Shown one piece after another: positions 34,789 to 42,923 of a DNA stretch of 64,000 nt (positions are counted from its first letter, which is position 1; each line of letters begins with the position of its first letter). A program made the position numbers and the translations under genes. This stretch comes from DASSUW01 sp963803335 (GTDB lineage: Bacteria; Actinomycetota; Thermoleophilia; Solirubrobacterales; Solirubrobacteraceae): the NCBI GenBank assembly GCA_963803335.1, contig CAWDME010000012.1:186001-250000 (forward strand), in the 5' to 3' direction. The notes under the pieces were generated by a model that saw only the letters and a list, made by a program, of their open reading frames with translations, did no database searches and had not been told where the DNA came from.

Positions 34789-36042
34789 GTGAGCGTTTGG
34801 CTGTCTCGGTTCGCCGGCGTCGTCCGCTACGGGCAGACGTGGCTGAACCTCGGCTACAACGTGCTCGCCTTCCCGACTGGGCTCACGTACTTCGTCGTGC
34901 TCGTCGTCGGGCTCGCGCTCGGCGTGAGCCTGGCCATCGTGATCGTCGGGCTCGCGATCCTCGTCGCGACGCTGGCGGCGTGGCGCGCGATGGCCGCGCT
35001 CGAGCGCGGGCTCGCGCGCGGCCTCCTCGGCGTGCCGATCCCGGCGCCGGTCGACCGCGGCGACCTACCGCTCATCGAGCGCATCAAGCGCTGGCTGCGC
35101 GACCCGGTGACGTGGAAGAGCCTCGTCTTCGTCGCGCTGAAGTTCCCGCTCGGCATCGTGTCGTTCAGCGCAGTCGTCGCGGCGGGGTGGCTCGCGCTCG
35201 TCCTGCTCTTCTCGCCGCTGATCGTGCTCGGCACGACAGTGACGATCTTCGGCTGGATCGTCACGTCGCCGGTGCAGGCGCTGCCGTTGTTCGTGCTCGG
35301 CATCCCGGCCGTGCTGCTCGTGCTGCATCTGAGCAACGGGCTCGGCTGGCTGTGGACGCTGTTCGCGCGCGTGATGCTCGGCCCGAGCACCGTGCAGTTG
35401 CACGAGCGGGTCGACGACCTGCGCGACGCCCGCGCCCGCATCATCGCCGCCGGCGATGCCGAGCGCCGACGCATCGAGCGCGACCTGCACGACGGCGCAC
35501 AGCAGCACCTGGTCGCGCTGTCGCTCACGCTCGGGATGGCCGAGTCGCGCCTGCAGACCGATCCCGAGGCCGTCGGGCCGCTGATCGCGCAGGCGCGCGA
35601 GGAGGCGGCCATGGCGGTCAAGGAGCTGCGCGACCTGGCGAGCGGCATCCATCCCGCGCTGCTGACCGAGCGCGGGCTCGGGCCGGCGCTCGACGCGCTC
35701 GCCGCCCGCGCGCCGGTGCCGACGACGGTCGAGGGCGTCCCCGCGCGGCGGCTGCCGCCGCCCGTGGAGTCGGCCGTCTATTTCGTCACGGCCGAGGCGC
35801 TGACCAACGTCGCCAAGTACGCGGGAGCGATGTCGGCGAGCGTCGCGCTGGCCACCGAACACGGGCGGCTCCAGCTGATCGTGCGCGACGATGGGGCCGG
35901 CGGCGCAGACCCGGGGACCGGCAGCGGCCTCCGTGGGCTGCGCGACCGCGTCGAGGCGCTCGACGGCCTCCTCCACATCGACTCTCCACCTGGCCTCGGC
36001 ACGACGCTGATCGCCGAGATCCCCGTCGGAGGCCACGTATGA
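34789..36042 (+). CDS. Membrane sensor histidine kinase (HisKA_3 family)
   Basis: 417 residues. The N-terminal half is an actinobacterial 'sensor' domain with four helices (about 20-70 and 110-190). It is followed by HisKA_3 (RRRIERDLHDGAQQHLVALS, phospho-His in the DLHDGAQ motif at about 238) and an HATPase_c domain (YFVTAEALTNVAKYA, VRDDGAGGADP, GSGLRGLRDRVEAL). Such kinases normally sit beside a NarL-type regulator, but the next gene is a DUF2807 lipoprotein, coupled by ATGA. An orphan regulator is found at 55391 (see findings). GTG start, no obvious Shine-Dalgarno. Confidence 0.88.
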   Translation: MSVWLSRFAGVVRYGQTWLNLGYNVLAFPTGLTYFVVLVVGLALGVSLAIVIVGLAILVATLAAWRAMAALERGLARGLLGVPIPAPVDRGDLPLIERIKRWLRDPVTWKSLVFVALKFPLGIVSFSAVVAAGWLALVLLFSPLIVLGTTVTIFGWIVTSPVQALPLFVLGIPAVLLVLHLSNGLGWLWTLFARVMLGPSTVQLHERVDDLRDARARIIAAGDAERRRIERDLHDGAQQHLVALSLTLGMAESRLQTDPEAVGPLIAQAREEAAMAVKELRDLASGIHPALLTERGLGPALDALAARAPVPTTVEGVPARRLPPPVESAVYFVTAEALTNVAKYAGAMSASVALATEHGRLQLIVRDDGAGGADPGTGSGLRGLRDRVEALDGLLHIDSPPGLGTTLIAEIPVGGHV

Positions 36043-36680
36043 GGCTCCCCCTGCTCCTCATCGCAGTGTGCGCGCTGCTCGCCGCCGGCTGCGGCGGCGG
36101 CCCGCGGACCACCCAGACGCGCGACGTCGGCGACTTCGACCAGATCAACGTCAGCGGCGACATCGACATCGACGTCGTCCCCGGCGAGAACGGCACCGTG
36201 AAGGTGACCGCGGGCGAGAAGGTCATCGATCGCGTCGTCACCGAGAGGCACGACGGCACGCTCGACGTCCGTATTCGCGATCGCGGCATCGTCATCGGCC
36301 ACGACCCGCTCGACGACGTGCACGTCGATGTGTCGTCGGAGTCGCTCAAGACGCTCCGCGTCTCCGGCTCGAGCGACCTCCGGCTCGGCCGCGTCGAGGG
36401 CGACGAGTTCACGGTCGAGGTCGACGGCGCGGGCGATATCGAGGCCAGCGGCAGCGTCGACAACCTGATCGCCACGATTCAGGGCGCAGGTGACGCGCAC
36501 CTATTCGACCTCGAGGCCCGCACCGCGACCGTGACGGTTCAGGGCGCCGGCGACGCCGACGTCAACGTGACCGACCGGCTCGACGTGTCGGTGCAGGGAG
36601 CCGGCGACGTTCGCTACCTCGGCCGCCCGGCGGTCCACCAGACCGTCGAGGGCGCCGGCGACATCAGGCCAGCCGACTAG
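36039..36680 (+). CDS. DUF2807 (head GIN domain) lipoprotein
   Basis: 213 residues. Lipoprotein signal with lipobox LLAAGC, lipidated Cys near residue 18. The rest is a repetitive beta-helix: FDQINVSGDIDIDVVPGENG, then the repeated core VxGAGDI / VQGAGDA four or more times (for example VEVDGAGDIEASGS and VTVQGAGDADVNV), as in DUF2807 adhesin-like domains. Extracytoplasmic. It is cotranscribed with the kinase at 34789, so it may feed a signal to it (inference). The 3' end overlaps the convergent sigma gene by 17 nt. Confidence 0.85.
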   Translation: MRLPLLLIAVCALLAAGCGGGPRTTQTRDVGDFDQINVSGDIDIDVVPGENGTVKVTAGEKVIDRVVTERHDGTLDVRIRDRGIVIGHDPLDDVHVDVSSESLKTLRVSGSSDLRLGRVEGDEFTVEVDGAGDIEASGSVDNLIATIQGAGDAHLFDLEARTATVTVQGAGDADVNVTDRLDVSVQGAGDVRYLGRPAVHQTVEGAGDIRPAD

Positions 36681-37635
36681 GCAGCCCGTACCGCTCGTAG
36701 CCCTCGGTCGTCAGGAACGCGGTGATCTCACTGATCTCGGCTCCGCGCAGCGTCAACACGTCGAGCGCGTGGAAGACGTACGGTCCGCGGCCGGCGTCGC
36801 GTGTGTAGTGAGCGAGCGCCGGCTGGCCGTTGGCGCGCGTGTGACGGATCCGGGTCTCGATGCGCGGCGAGAGCGGGTTGGCGCGCAGGAACGCCGCCAC
36901 CGCCTCGCGGCCGCGGAACCAGACCGGGCGCGGCGGCATCGTCAGCGCGACGTCGTCGGCCAGCAGCGCCACCACCGCAGCGACGTCGTTGCACTCCCAG
37001 GCGGCCACGAAGCCGTCGACGAGGGCGCGCTGGCGCTCGTCGCCGAGCTCGCGCAGCGTCGCCTGCTGGCTGCGCTCGGGCAGCTTCTCGTCGACGGTCT
37101 TGTGCGCCCGCTGCAGCGCGCTGTCGATCGCCGGAGGCGACATCTCCAGCACGTCGCCGGCCTCGCGTGCCGAGAAGCCGAGCACATCGCGCAGGATCAG
37201 CGCGGCGCGCTGGCGTGCCGGGAGGTGCTGCAGCGCAGCGATGAACGCGAGCTCGATGCTCTCGCGCTGCTCGTAGCGTGCGTCCGGGCCGGCGAGCGCG
37301 TCGTCAAGCGCCAGCCCCGCGTCGGGATAGGGCTCGATCCATACCGATTCGGCCAGCGGCAGGCTGGGACCGTCGTGGGGATCGGCGGGCGGCCCGTAGT
37401 CGATCGGCAGGACCAGCTTGGGGCGGCGCTCGATCGCCTTCAGGCAGACGTTGGTCGCGATCGTGTACAGCCACGTGCGGAGGGAGCTGCGGCCCTCGAA
37501 CTTCGGCAGGGCCCGCCAGGCGCTCAGCAGCGTCTCCTGCAGGGCGTCCTCGGCGTCCTGCGCCGAGCCGAGCATCCGGTAGCAGTGGGCGCGCAGCTCG
37601 GCCCGGTGCGGCTCGACGCGCTCGTCGTAGCTCAT
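36664..37635 (-). CDS. ECF-type sigma factor with C-terminal SnoaL-like domain
   Basis: 323 residues. Sigma region 2 is YRMLGSAQDAEDALQETLLS with TWLYTIATNVCLKAIE; region 4 is LPARQRAALILRDVLGFSA with AIDSALQRAHKTV. From about residue 205 an NTF2/SnoaL-like domain follows (LVDGFVAAWECNDVAAVVAL, with MPPRPVWFRGREAVAAFL). Such tails (SigG/SigX5 and ECF41-like groups) regulate the sigma itself in place of a separate anti-sigma. It is last in an operon of MFS, ABM-like, VOC and sigma genes, each overlapping by 1-4 nt, the usual partner set for this sigma type. Confidence 0.88.
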   Translation of the reverse strand: MSYDERVEPHRAELRAHCYRMLGSAQDAEDALQETLLSAWRALPKFEGRSSLRTWLYTIATNVCLKAIERRPKLVLPIDYGPPADPHDGPSLPLAESVWIEPYPDAGLALDDALAGPDARYEQRESIELAFIAALQHLPARQRAALILRDVLGFSAREAGDVLEMSPPAIDSALQRAHKTVDEKLPERSQQATLRELGDERQRALVDGFVAAWECNDVAAVVALLADDVALTMPPRPVWFRGREAVAAFLRANPLSPRIETRIRHTRANGQPALAHYTRDAGRGPYVFHALDVLTLRGAEISEITAFLTTEGYERYGLPSRLA

Positions 37636-37979
37636 GCGCCCGCCTTCGGCTGCCAGAACGCGATCTCGCCACCGGCGCCCGCGGCGACGACGCTGCGCCA
37701 GCCTGCCGGTCCCTCGCGGGGCTCGAGCAGCACCGATGCGCCGAGCACCCGCGCCCGCTGCGCGGCGGCCTCGACGTCGTCGACCTCGACGTAGGGCAGC
37801 CAGACCGCCCGGCGGGTCCCGCAGCGGACGATGCCGCGGCCGATCCCCATCGAGTGGTAGCCACCGTGCGCGGTCGCGACCGGCTCGGGCGTCCAGCCGC
37901 AGCACGCCGCGTAGAACGCGCTCGCGCGCTCGAGGTCGCCGGTGTGCAACTCCAGGTGGACGACCGGGCTCGCCGTCAT
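37632..37979 (-). CDS. VOC (glyoxalase/bleomycin resistance) family protein
   Basis: 115 residues, two beta-alpha-beta-beta-beta units. PVVHLELHTGDLERASAFYAA is the first strand and helix, and WLPYVEVDDVEAAAQRARVLG starts the second. EIAFWQPK ends the fold with a metal-ligand Glu candidate. It may bind a small toxic compound or act as a dioxygenase or isomerase; not deducible. Overlaps the sigma gene start by 4 nt and the ABM-like gene stop by 4 nt. Confidence 0.85.
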   Translation of the reverse strand: MTASPVVHLELHTGDLERASAFYAACCGWTPEPVATAHGGYHSMGIGRGIVRCGTRRAVWLPYVEVDDVEAAAQRARVLGASVLLEPREGPAGWRSVVAAGAGGEIAFWQPKAGA

Positions 37980-38269
37980 CGCCGGAACGACCCGACCTCC
38001 CGCAGCCGCGCCACGACCGGCGGCTCCTCGCAGCGCTCGCCGATCTCCTCCTGGAACCGGCGGAACGCCGCGACTCGCGCCAGCGGATTGTCGCCCCCGT
38101 CGTGCGTCGCGATGTGGACGAAGCTGACACCGTCCTCGAGCACGAATGTGGCGTACGAGAGGCCGTCGGGCGCGCTGCGATGCAGCTCTTCGTAGACCGC
38201 GCGCACGAGCTCCTCGTTCTCCGCGGCGCGGTCGGGCTTGACCTTGTAGCGGACCATGACGTGTGCCAT
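37976..38269 (-). CDS. Small dimeric alpha/beta-barrel (ABM-like) protein
   Basis: 97 residues. VMVRYKVKPDRAAENEELVRA followed by YATFVLEDGVSFVHIATHDG matches the ferredoxin-like fold of antibiotic biosynthesis monooxygenase and related dimeric alpha/beta-barrel proteins. No catalytic residues can be assigned. TGATG overlap with the MFS gene upstream; 4-nt overlap with the VOC gene downstream. Confidence 0.75.
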   Translation of the reverse strand: MAHVMVRYKVKPDRAAENEELVRAVYEELHRSAPDGLSYATFVLEDGVSFVHIATHDGGDNPLARVAAFRRFQEEIGERCEEPPVVARLREVGSFRR

Positions 38270-39672
38270 CAGACCCTCTCCTGAACAGTGTGGACAGGGA
38301 TGGACGGAACGGGCGACCGCACCCGGCTCGGCAGCGCGAGCCCGGTGATCGCGCCGGCCAGGGAGAGCCCCGCGGCGACGAGGATCGCCGGCGTGAAGCC
38401 GTCCGTGAACGCCTGCGGGGAGATGTAGCTGCCGGCTCCGGCGAACACCGCAACCGCGACCGCGATCCCGAGTGCGCCGCCCAGCTCGCGCATCATGCTG
38501 TTGGTTCCGGCGGCCTTGCCGAGCGCCTCGGACGCGACCGAGCCGACGACCGAGTTCTGGGCAGCCGGGATCGCCATCGACACGCCGACGCCCGCCACGA
38601 TGAACGGCGCCAGCATCTGCGAGTACGCCATGCTCGGCTCGGCGATCAGGGCCAGCCAGGCCATGCCCACCGCCTGCAGCGTCAGCCCGGCGACCATCAA
38701 CGGCCGCTCGCCGATGCGGTCGGCCAGCGCGCCGGCGACCGGCGCGACCGTCATGAAGGTCGCCGTCCACGGCAGCAACCGCAGCCCGGCATCGAGCGGA
38801 CCGTAGCCGAGAGCGGTCTGGAGCAGCTGGGCGTAGAAGAACACCGCGCTGAACAGCGACGCGAACGTGAAGAAGATCGCCGCGTTGCCGGCCGAGAACG
38901 CGCGTGAGCGGAAGAGGCGCAGCGGGATCATCGGCTCGCGGGCGCGCAGCTCCCAAGCTACGAACGCGACCGCCAGCACGGCCCCCGCCGCCAGCGCGCC
39001 AACCACCTCCGGGCTGCCCCAGCCCACCTGGTTGCCGCGGACGAGCCCCCACATGACGCCGAGCGTGGCGCCCGTCACGAGCGCGACGCCGGGGATGTCC
39101 AGGCCGGTGTCGGGTCCGTAGCTCTCGCGCATGCGCCGCAGCACGAGCGGGATGGCGGCGAAGCCGATCGGGACGTTGATCCAGAAGATCCACTCCCAGC
39201 TGATCCCCTCGACGACGGCGCCGCCGATGAACGGCCCGCTCGCGACCGCGAGCCCGGTGATGGCGCTGAAGATCCCGATCGCCGCGCCGCGCTTGGCGGG
39301 CGGGAACGCGGCGCTCAGCAGTGCCAGGCCGAGCGGCACGATCAGCGCCGCGCCGGCGCCTTGCAGCGCGCGCGCCGCGATCAGCGCTCCCGCGCCGGGT
39401 GCGAGCGCGGCAGCAGCGGAGGAGGCGGCGAACACGCCGAGGCCGATGGCGTACAGCCGGCGCCGGCCGAACCGGTCACCGAGCGCCGCCGCGGTGATCA
39501 GCAGCACCGCGAAGCTCAGGTTGTAGGCGTTGACCGTCCACTCGAGTTGCTCGACGGATGCGCCGAAATCGAGCCGGATCGTGCTCAACGCAGTGGACAC
39601 CACGAGCGTGTCGAGCGCCGCCATCAGCGACCCGATCGCCGTCAACACCACTACCCACCGTGTACCGCTCAT
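38269..39672 (-). CDS. MFS transporter, DHA2-type (EmrB/QacA family) drug exporter
   Basis: 467 residues, 14 predicted helices. Helix 1 carries AALDTLVVSTALSTI with the membrane-embedded Asp typical of DHA2; LEWTVNAYNLSFAVLLITAA is followed by motif A GDRFGRRRLYAIG, and motif C (GPFIGGAVVE) lies in helix 5. H+-coupled export of lipophilic compounds is the family role. ATG at 39672, with GGAGCGAGG about 6 nt upstream as the Shine-Dalgarno. First gene of the operon ending with the ECF sigma gene, so the sigma may autoregulate the transporter. Confidence 0.9.
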   Translation of the reverse strand: MSGTRWVVVLTAIGSLMAALDTLVVSTALSTIRLDFGASVEQLEWTVNAYNLSFAVLLITAAALGDRFGRRRLYAIGLGVFAASSAAAALAPGAGALIAARALQGAGAALIVPLGLALLSAAFPPAKRGAAIGIFSAITGLAVASGPFIGGAVVEGISWEWIFWINVPIGFAAIPLVLRRMRESYGPDTGLDIPGVALVTGATLGVMWGLVRGNQVGWGSPEVVGALAAGAVLAVAFVAWELRAREPMIPLRLFRSRAFSAGNAAIFFTFASLFSAVFFYAQLLQTALGYGPLDAGLRLLPWTATFMTVAPVAGALADRIGERPLMVAGLTLQAVGMAWLALIAEPSMAYSQMLAPFIVAGVGVSMAIPAAQNSVVGSVASEALGKAAGTNSMMRELGGALGIAVAVAVFAGAGSYISPQAFTDGFTPAILVAAGLSLAGAITGLALPSRVRSPVPSIPVHTVQERV

Positions 39673-39748
39673 GTCTGCCTCGCTCCGGGATCGTTTGGGG
39701 GTTGAGATCCCGGGCGGGCGCGAAATCCATCGCAGCGCCCTTAACGAC

Positions 39749-39776
39749 CGCGACCCGGGCAGGTGCCCGGGTCGCG
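39749..39776 (-). terminator. Hairpin downstream of the sigma-70 gene
   Basis: 13-bp perfect stem (cgcgacccgggca / tgcccgggtcgcg) with a 2-nt apex that would open to a small loop, 23 nt after the sigma gene stop. No T run follows. It lies 76 nt ahead of the MFS start codon, so it would insulate the MFS operon. Confidence 0.6.
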
Positions 39777-39799
39777 ATTCAGGTGGTGTGGGGCTCGGC

Positions 39800-40705
39800 C
39801 TAAGCGGCCTCGCGCAGCGCCATTACGTCAGTGCGCTGGCTGAGGCGCTTGAGCGCCCGCTCCTCGATCTGCCGTGCGCGCTCGGTCGACACGCCGAGCT
39901 TGCGCCCGGCCTGGCTGAGCGTCTGCGGCTCCTGGTCGCCGGCGCCGAAGCGCATCTCGATGACGTTGCGCTCCTGCTCCGGGAGCTCGGCGATCGCGCT
40001 GAGGAGCGTCTCAGAGCGCAGCTTCTCGCCGACCTCTTCGTCGACGGGCGCCGTCTCGATCGCCAGCAGGTCGCCGAACGACGTGTCGCCGTCGTCGCCC
40101 ACCGGCTTGTCGAGGCTGACAACCGCACGGTCCGCCTTGCGGATCTCGATCACGTCCTCGAGCGGGAGGTCCGCCGCGTCGGCGATCTCCTCGTCAGTCG
40201 GCTCGTGACCGAGCTTGGTCGTGAGCTCACGCTCGATGCGCCCGACCTTGCGGGAGCGCTGGGCCACGTGAACAGGGAGCCGGATGGTGCGGCTCGTGTT
40301 CTCAAGCCCGCGCTGGATGGCCTGGCGGATCCAGAGCGTCGCGTAAGTCGAGAACCGGAACCCCTTGCGCCAGTCGAACTTCTCCACGGCCCGGATGAGG
40401 CCGAGCATGCCCTCCTGGATGAGGTCGCCAAGCGCGAGGCCCTGGCCCTGGTAGCGGCGCGCATTGGCGACGACCAGACGCAGGTTGGAGTTGATCATGC
40501 GGTCCTTGGCAGCGAGATCGCCCTTCTCGATGCGCTGGGCCAGCTCGATCTCCTCACTCGGCTTGAGCAGCGGGTAGCGACCCGCCTCACGCAGAAGCAG
40601 CTGGAGAGAGTCAACAGTCGGATCGGCCTCGTGCTCAGGCGCGGTCCGCGGACGCGGGATATCGGTGAACGTGCTCGTTTTCTGTCCTTTCAGTGTGGAA
40701 GCCAC
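39800..40705 (-). CDS. Sigma-70 factor, group 2/3 (RpoD/SigB-like)
   Basis: 301 residues from GTG 40705. Region 1.2 (DSLQLLLREAGRYPLL), region 2 (DLIQEGMLGLIRAVEKFDWR, FRFSTYATLWIRQAIQR), region 3 (HVAQRSRKVGRIERELTTKL) and region 4 (LPEQERNVIEMRFGAG with GVSTERARQIEERALKRL) are complete. Region 1.1 and the long non-conserved region are absent, so it is not a full-size RpoD, although a small primary sigma cannot be excluded. The start is fixed by a TATAAT promoter 25 nt upstream and the purine stretch GGAAGAG between them. Monocistronic. Confidence 0.92.
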   Translation of the reverse strand: MASTLKGQKTSTFTDIPRPRTAPEHEADPTVDSLQLLLREAGRYPLLKPSEEIELAQRIEKGDLAAKDRMINSNLRLVVANARRYQGQGLALGDLIQEGMLGLIRAVEKFDWRKGFRFSTYATLWIRQAIQRGLENTSRTIRLPVHVAQRSRKVGRIERELTTKLGHEPTDEEIADAADLPLEDVIEIRKADRAVVSLDKPVGDDGDTSFGDLLAIETAPVDEEVGEKLRSETLLSAIAELPEQERNVIEMRFGAGDQEPQTLSQAGRKLGVSTERARQIEERALKRLSQRTDVMALREAA

Positions 40706-40730
40706 GGAAAAACCAACTCTTCCAGTAGGA

Positions 40731-40759
40731 ATTATAGTCGAAATCAGTTGCCGACGCAA
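40731..40759 (-). promoter_or_regulatory. Sigma-70 promoter of the group 2/3 sigma gene
   Basis: On the minus strand TTGCGT (complement of 40754-40759), a 17-nt spacer, then TATAAT (complement of 40731-40736). Transcription should start near 40723, giving a leader of about 18 nt with GGAAGAG before the GTG at 40705. The near-perfect hexamers and the locally low GC content stand out in this GC-rich window. Confidence 0.75.
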
Positions 40760-41080
40760 CCATCCACCGGCGTCGCCAGACAGTCCCGACGCCGCATCCT
40801 GCGGCGACCGTCTGGGTCGGCCCGCCCGGGGGAGGTCGGACGGCCGCCCAATGAGGCGGTTCCCTGAACCGGAACTACGCTGAGGACCCGTGCTTCGGTT
40901 CAGTCCGGGACTCGCGGCGAGCACCGGGCACTACAGACAACCCTGCGGGCCGCCGCAAGTTACGCGGTTTCCTGCCCACGGAAGGCAGGTTTTAGGCACC
41001 GCTGATGAAGTCAAGCGGATTCCGCGCCAAAATGCGGCGCCGACGCGCTTTCGTGTGACGTACTGCACACTTCGTTGCAG
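40760..41080. other. Gene-free region with a hairpin-plus-TTTT on the plus strand
   Basis: No convincing coding frame. It holds small inverted repeats, among them ggttc-cct-gaacc near 40858-40870, and a plus-strand hairpin CCTGCC / GGCAGG (40971-40976 and 40984-40989) followed directly by TTTT. That resembles an intrinsic terminator although no gene precedes it. It could end an unannotated small RNA. On the minus strand the last part is the 3' flank of the GT4 gene, with GCGCC / GGCGC stem sequence near 41026-41042. Confidence 0.35.
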
Positions 41081-42250
41081 TTACCGCCCTGCCGCGGCGC
41101 GCCGGGCGGCTCGGCGAGGAAGCAGGCCGGCGACCGCTGCGGGCCGGTCTCCCGGCCGCGCGGCGCGACCAGCCGCCACCGCATCCTCCACGATAGCGCG
41201 CAGCGAGGCCTTGAATCGGGCGGGCGTGAAGCGCTGCGCCGCGGCCACGCAGGCGGCGGGATCGAAGGCGTGCGGATCGAACCGCGCGACCACCTCCGCC
41301 AGCGCGTCCGGGTCGTTGCGCAGGTAGTACGCGCCGGTTTCTCCCTCCACCACGCTCTCGAGCACGCCACCGGCGCCGAGCGCGATAACGGGCCGGCCCG
41401 AGGCGAGCGACTCGACGGCGGCGATGCCGAACTCCTCTGCGGCCGTGACCACGAGCGCGCGAGCCGCGCGCATCAGCTCGGCCACCCGCTCGTCAGGCAA
41501 CCGGCCGGTGAAGCGGACGGTCGGTCCGGCGAGCCGGCTGAGCCGGCGCGCCTCGGGCCCGTCCCCGACCACCACCAGCGGCACCCGCAGGCGGTTGAAC
41601 GCGTTGACGGCGACGTCGATCTGCTTGTGCGCCATCAGCTCGGCGACCACGAGGTAGAAGCCGCCGACCGCGCCCGGATGGAAGCGCTCGAGCTCCACCG
41701 CCGGGTGCAGGATGTCGGCTTCGCGCCCGAAGTAGCGCTGGATGCGCGTCGCGGTGAGCACCGAGTTCGCCACGTACCGATCCACCCGCTGGGCGGCCAT
41801 CCAGTCCCACTGGCGCCAGCGCGAGAGCAGCACGCGCAGCGGCAGCCGCAGCGGAGCGGCCCGCCCCGCGACCGTCGCCTCGCGCTCCGTCCAGGCGTAG
41901 CGGAACGGGTTGTGGCAGTAGCAGACGTGGACGGTGCCGGGCTCGACGAGCACGCCGTGCGCCCACGCACTCGAGGACGAGACGACAACGTCGTAGCCGC
42001 GCAGGTCGAGCGACTCGATCGCGTGCGGGTACGCGGGCAGCAGCACGCGGAACGTGCGCGCGGTCGGGCGCAGCCCCTGCAGGAACGACGTGCGCGGCGC
42101 ACGGGCGGCGAAACGGCCCTCGGTCCCCTTCTCGTCGTAGACGGCCGTGTAGACGTCCGCCTCAGGCCACGCGTCGCAGATTGCCGCGAACACCCGCTCG
42201 GCTCCGCGCAGGTCCAGGAGGAAGTCGTGGACGAGCGCGACCCTGGGCAT
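41081..42250 (-). CDS. GT4-family glycosyltransferase
   Basis: 389 residues, GT-B fold. VALVHDFLLDLRGAERVFAA is the acceptor-side start; HNPFRYAWTERE is a motif of mannosyltransferases of the WbaZ/WcaI type; FYLVVAELMAHKQIDVAVNAF and EEFGIAAVESLASGRPVIA (E-x7-E) form the donor side. C-terminal basic tail. ATG at 42250, 8 nt behind TACATT on the minus strand, so leaderless transcription is likely. Convergent with nothing; divergent from the amidotransferase-like gene. Confidence 0.9.
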   Translation of the reverse strand: MPRVALVHDFLLDLRGAERVFAAICDAWPEADVYTAVYDEKGTEGRFAARAPRTSFLQGLRPTARTFRVLLPAYPHAIESLDLRGYDVVVSSSSAWAHGVLVEPGTVHVCYCHNPFRYAWTEREATVAGRAAPLRLPLRVLLSRWRQWDWMAAQRVDRYVANSVLTATRIQRYFGREADILHPAVELERFHPGAVGGFYLVVAELMAHKQIDVAVNAFNRLRVPLVVVGDGPEARRLSRLAGPTVRFTGRLPDERVAELMRAARALVVTAAEEFGIAAVESLASGRPVIALGAGGVLESVVEGETGAYYLRNDPDALAEVVARFDPHAFDPAACVAAAQRFTPARFKASLRAIVEDAVAAGRAARPGDRPAAVAGLLPRRAARRAAAGR

Positions 42251-42258
42251 CGGAGGCG

Positions 42259-42264
42259 AATGTA
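42259..42264 (-). promoter_or_regulatory. TACATT -10 element of the GT4 gene
   Basis: Complement of 42259-42264 reads TACATT and ends 8 nt before the ATG at 42250. There is no space for a ribosome binding site behind it, consistent with a leaderless mRNA. Confidence 0.4.
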
Positions 42265-42275
42265 ATCATCGCGTG

Positions 42276-42923
42276 ATGGCAGTTGCCATCGCGGCCCTCG
42301 GAGACCGCAACTCGTCGTACCTCACGCACCGCGAGATCGACGCGACGATCGCGCTCGCCCCCGGGATCCGGTGGGTCGGCACCGAGGGCGCGAGCATCGA
42401 CGGCTACGACGGGCTGTGGGTGGTCCCGGGAACGCCGTACCGCGACGAGGAGGCCGCGCTCGAGGCGATCCGCTTCGCCCGCGAGCACGGCATGCCGATC
42501 CTCGGCACCTGCGGAGGCTTCCAGCACATGGCGCTCGAGTACGCCCGCAACGCGGTCGGGATCACCGGCGCGGCCCACGCCGAGACCGATCCGGACGGCG
42601 AGGACGTCATAGTCGAGCCTCTAGCCTGCAGCCTCGTGGGCGAGGAACGGACGATCCGGACGGTGGCCGGCACGCGGCTGGCCGCGATCTGCGGAGCCGA
42701 GCCGTTCACGGGCTTCCACTACTGCAACTACGGCCTGACGCCCGGCGCGGCCGAGCGCATGCGGCTCGTGGTCAACGCGCACGCCGACGACGCCGGCGTC
42801 GAGGGGTTCGAGCTCCCGGGGCACCCGTTCTACATCGGCACGCTGTTCCAGCCGCAGGTGGGGACGTCGGAGCGCGGCGTACTGCACCCGCTCGTGGGCG
42901 CGCTGCTCGGGGCGGCCGCGTGA
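42276..42923 (+). CDS. CTP synthase C-terminal-like class I glutamine amidotransferase
   Basis: 215 residues. ILGTCGGFQHMALEYARNAV has the nucleophile elbow with Cys in the CTP synthase-like context. The region where the catalytic His and Glu (HPE) normally lie reads LFQPQVGTSERG, so His and the last Glu are both replaced by Gln. GLWVVPGTPYRDEEAALEAI is the oxyanion region. This matches the stand-alone CTP-synthase-tail-like family of unknown function; without the HPE motif ordinary glutaminase activity is doubtful. GTG 42273 is an alternative start. Stop overlaps the next gene (TGATG). Confidence 0.8.
   Translation: MAVAIAALGDRNSSYLTHREIDATIALAPGIRWVGTEGASIDGYDGLWVVPGTPYRDEEAALEAIRFAREHGMPILGTCGGFQHMALEYARNAVGITGAAHAETDPDGEDVIVEPLACSLVGEERTIRTVAGTRLAAICGAEPFTGFHYCNYGLTPGAAERMRLVVNAHADDAGVEGFELPGHPFYIGTLFQPQVGTSERGVLHPLVGALLGAAA

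Noticed and set aside
39673..39748. ECF-type promoter for the exporter operon
   Set aside because: No convincing GGAAC/CGTC-type pair could be placed by eye in this short gap; left undecided.
40760..41080. 6S RNA, RNase P RNA, SRP RNA or tmRNA
   Set aside because: I looked for the conserved pieces of each and found none; only a terminator-like hairpin stays.
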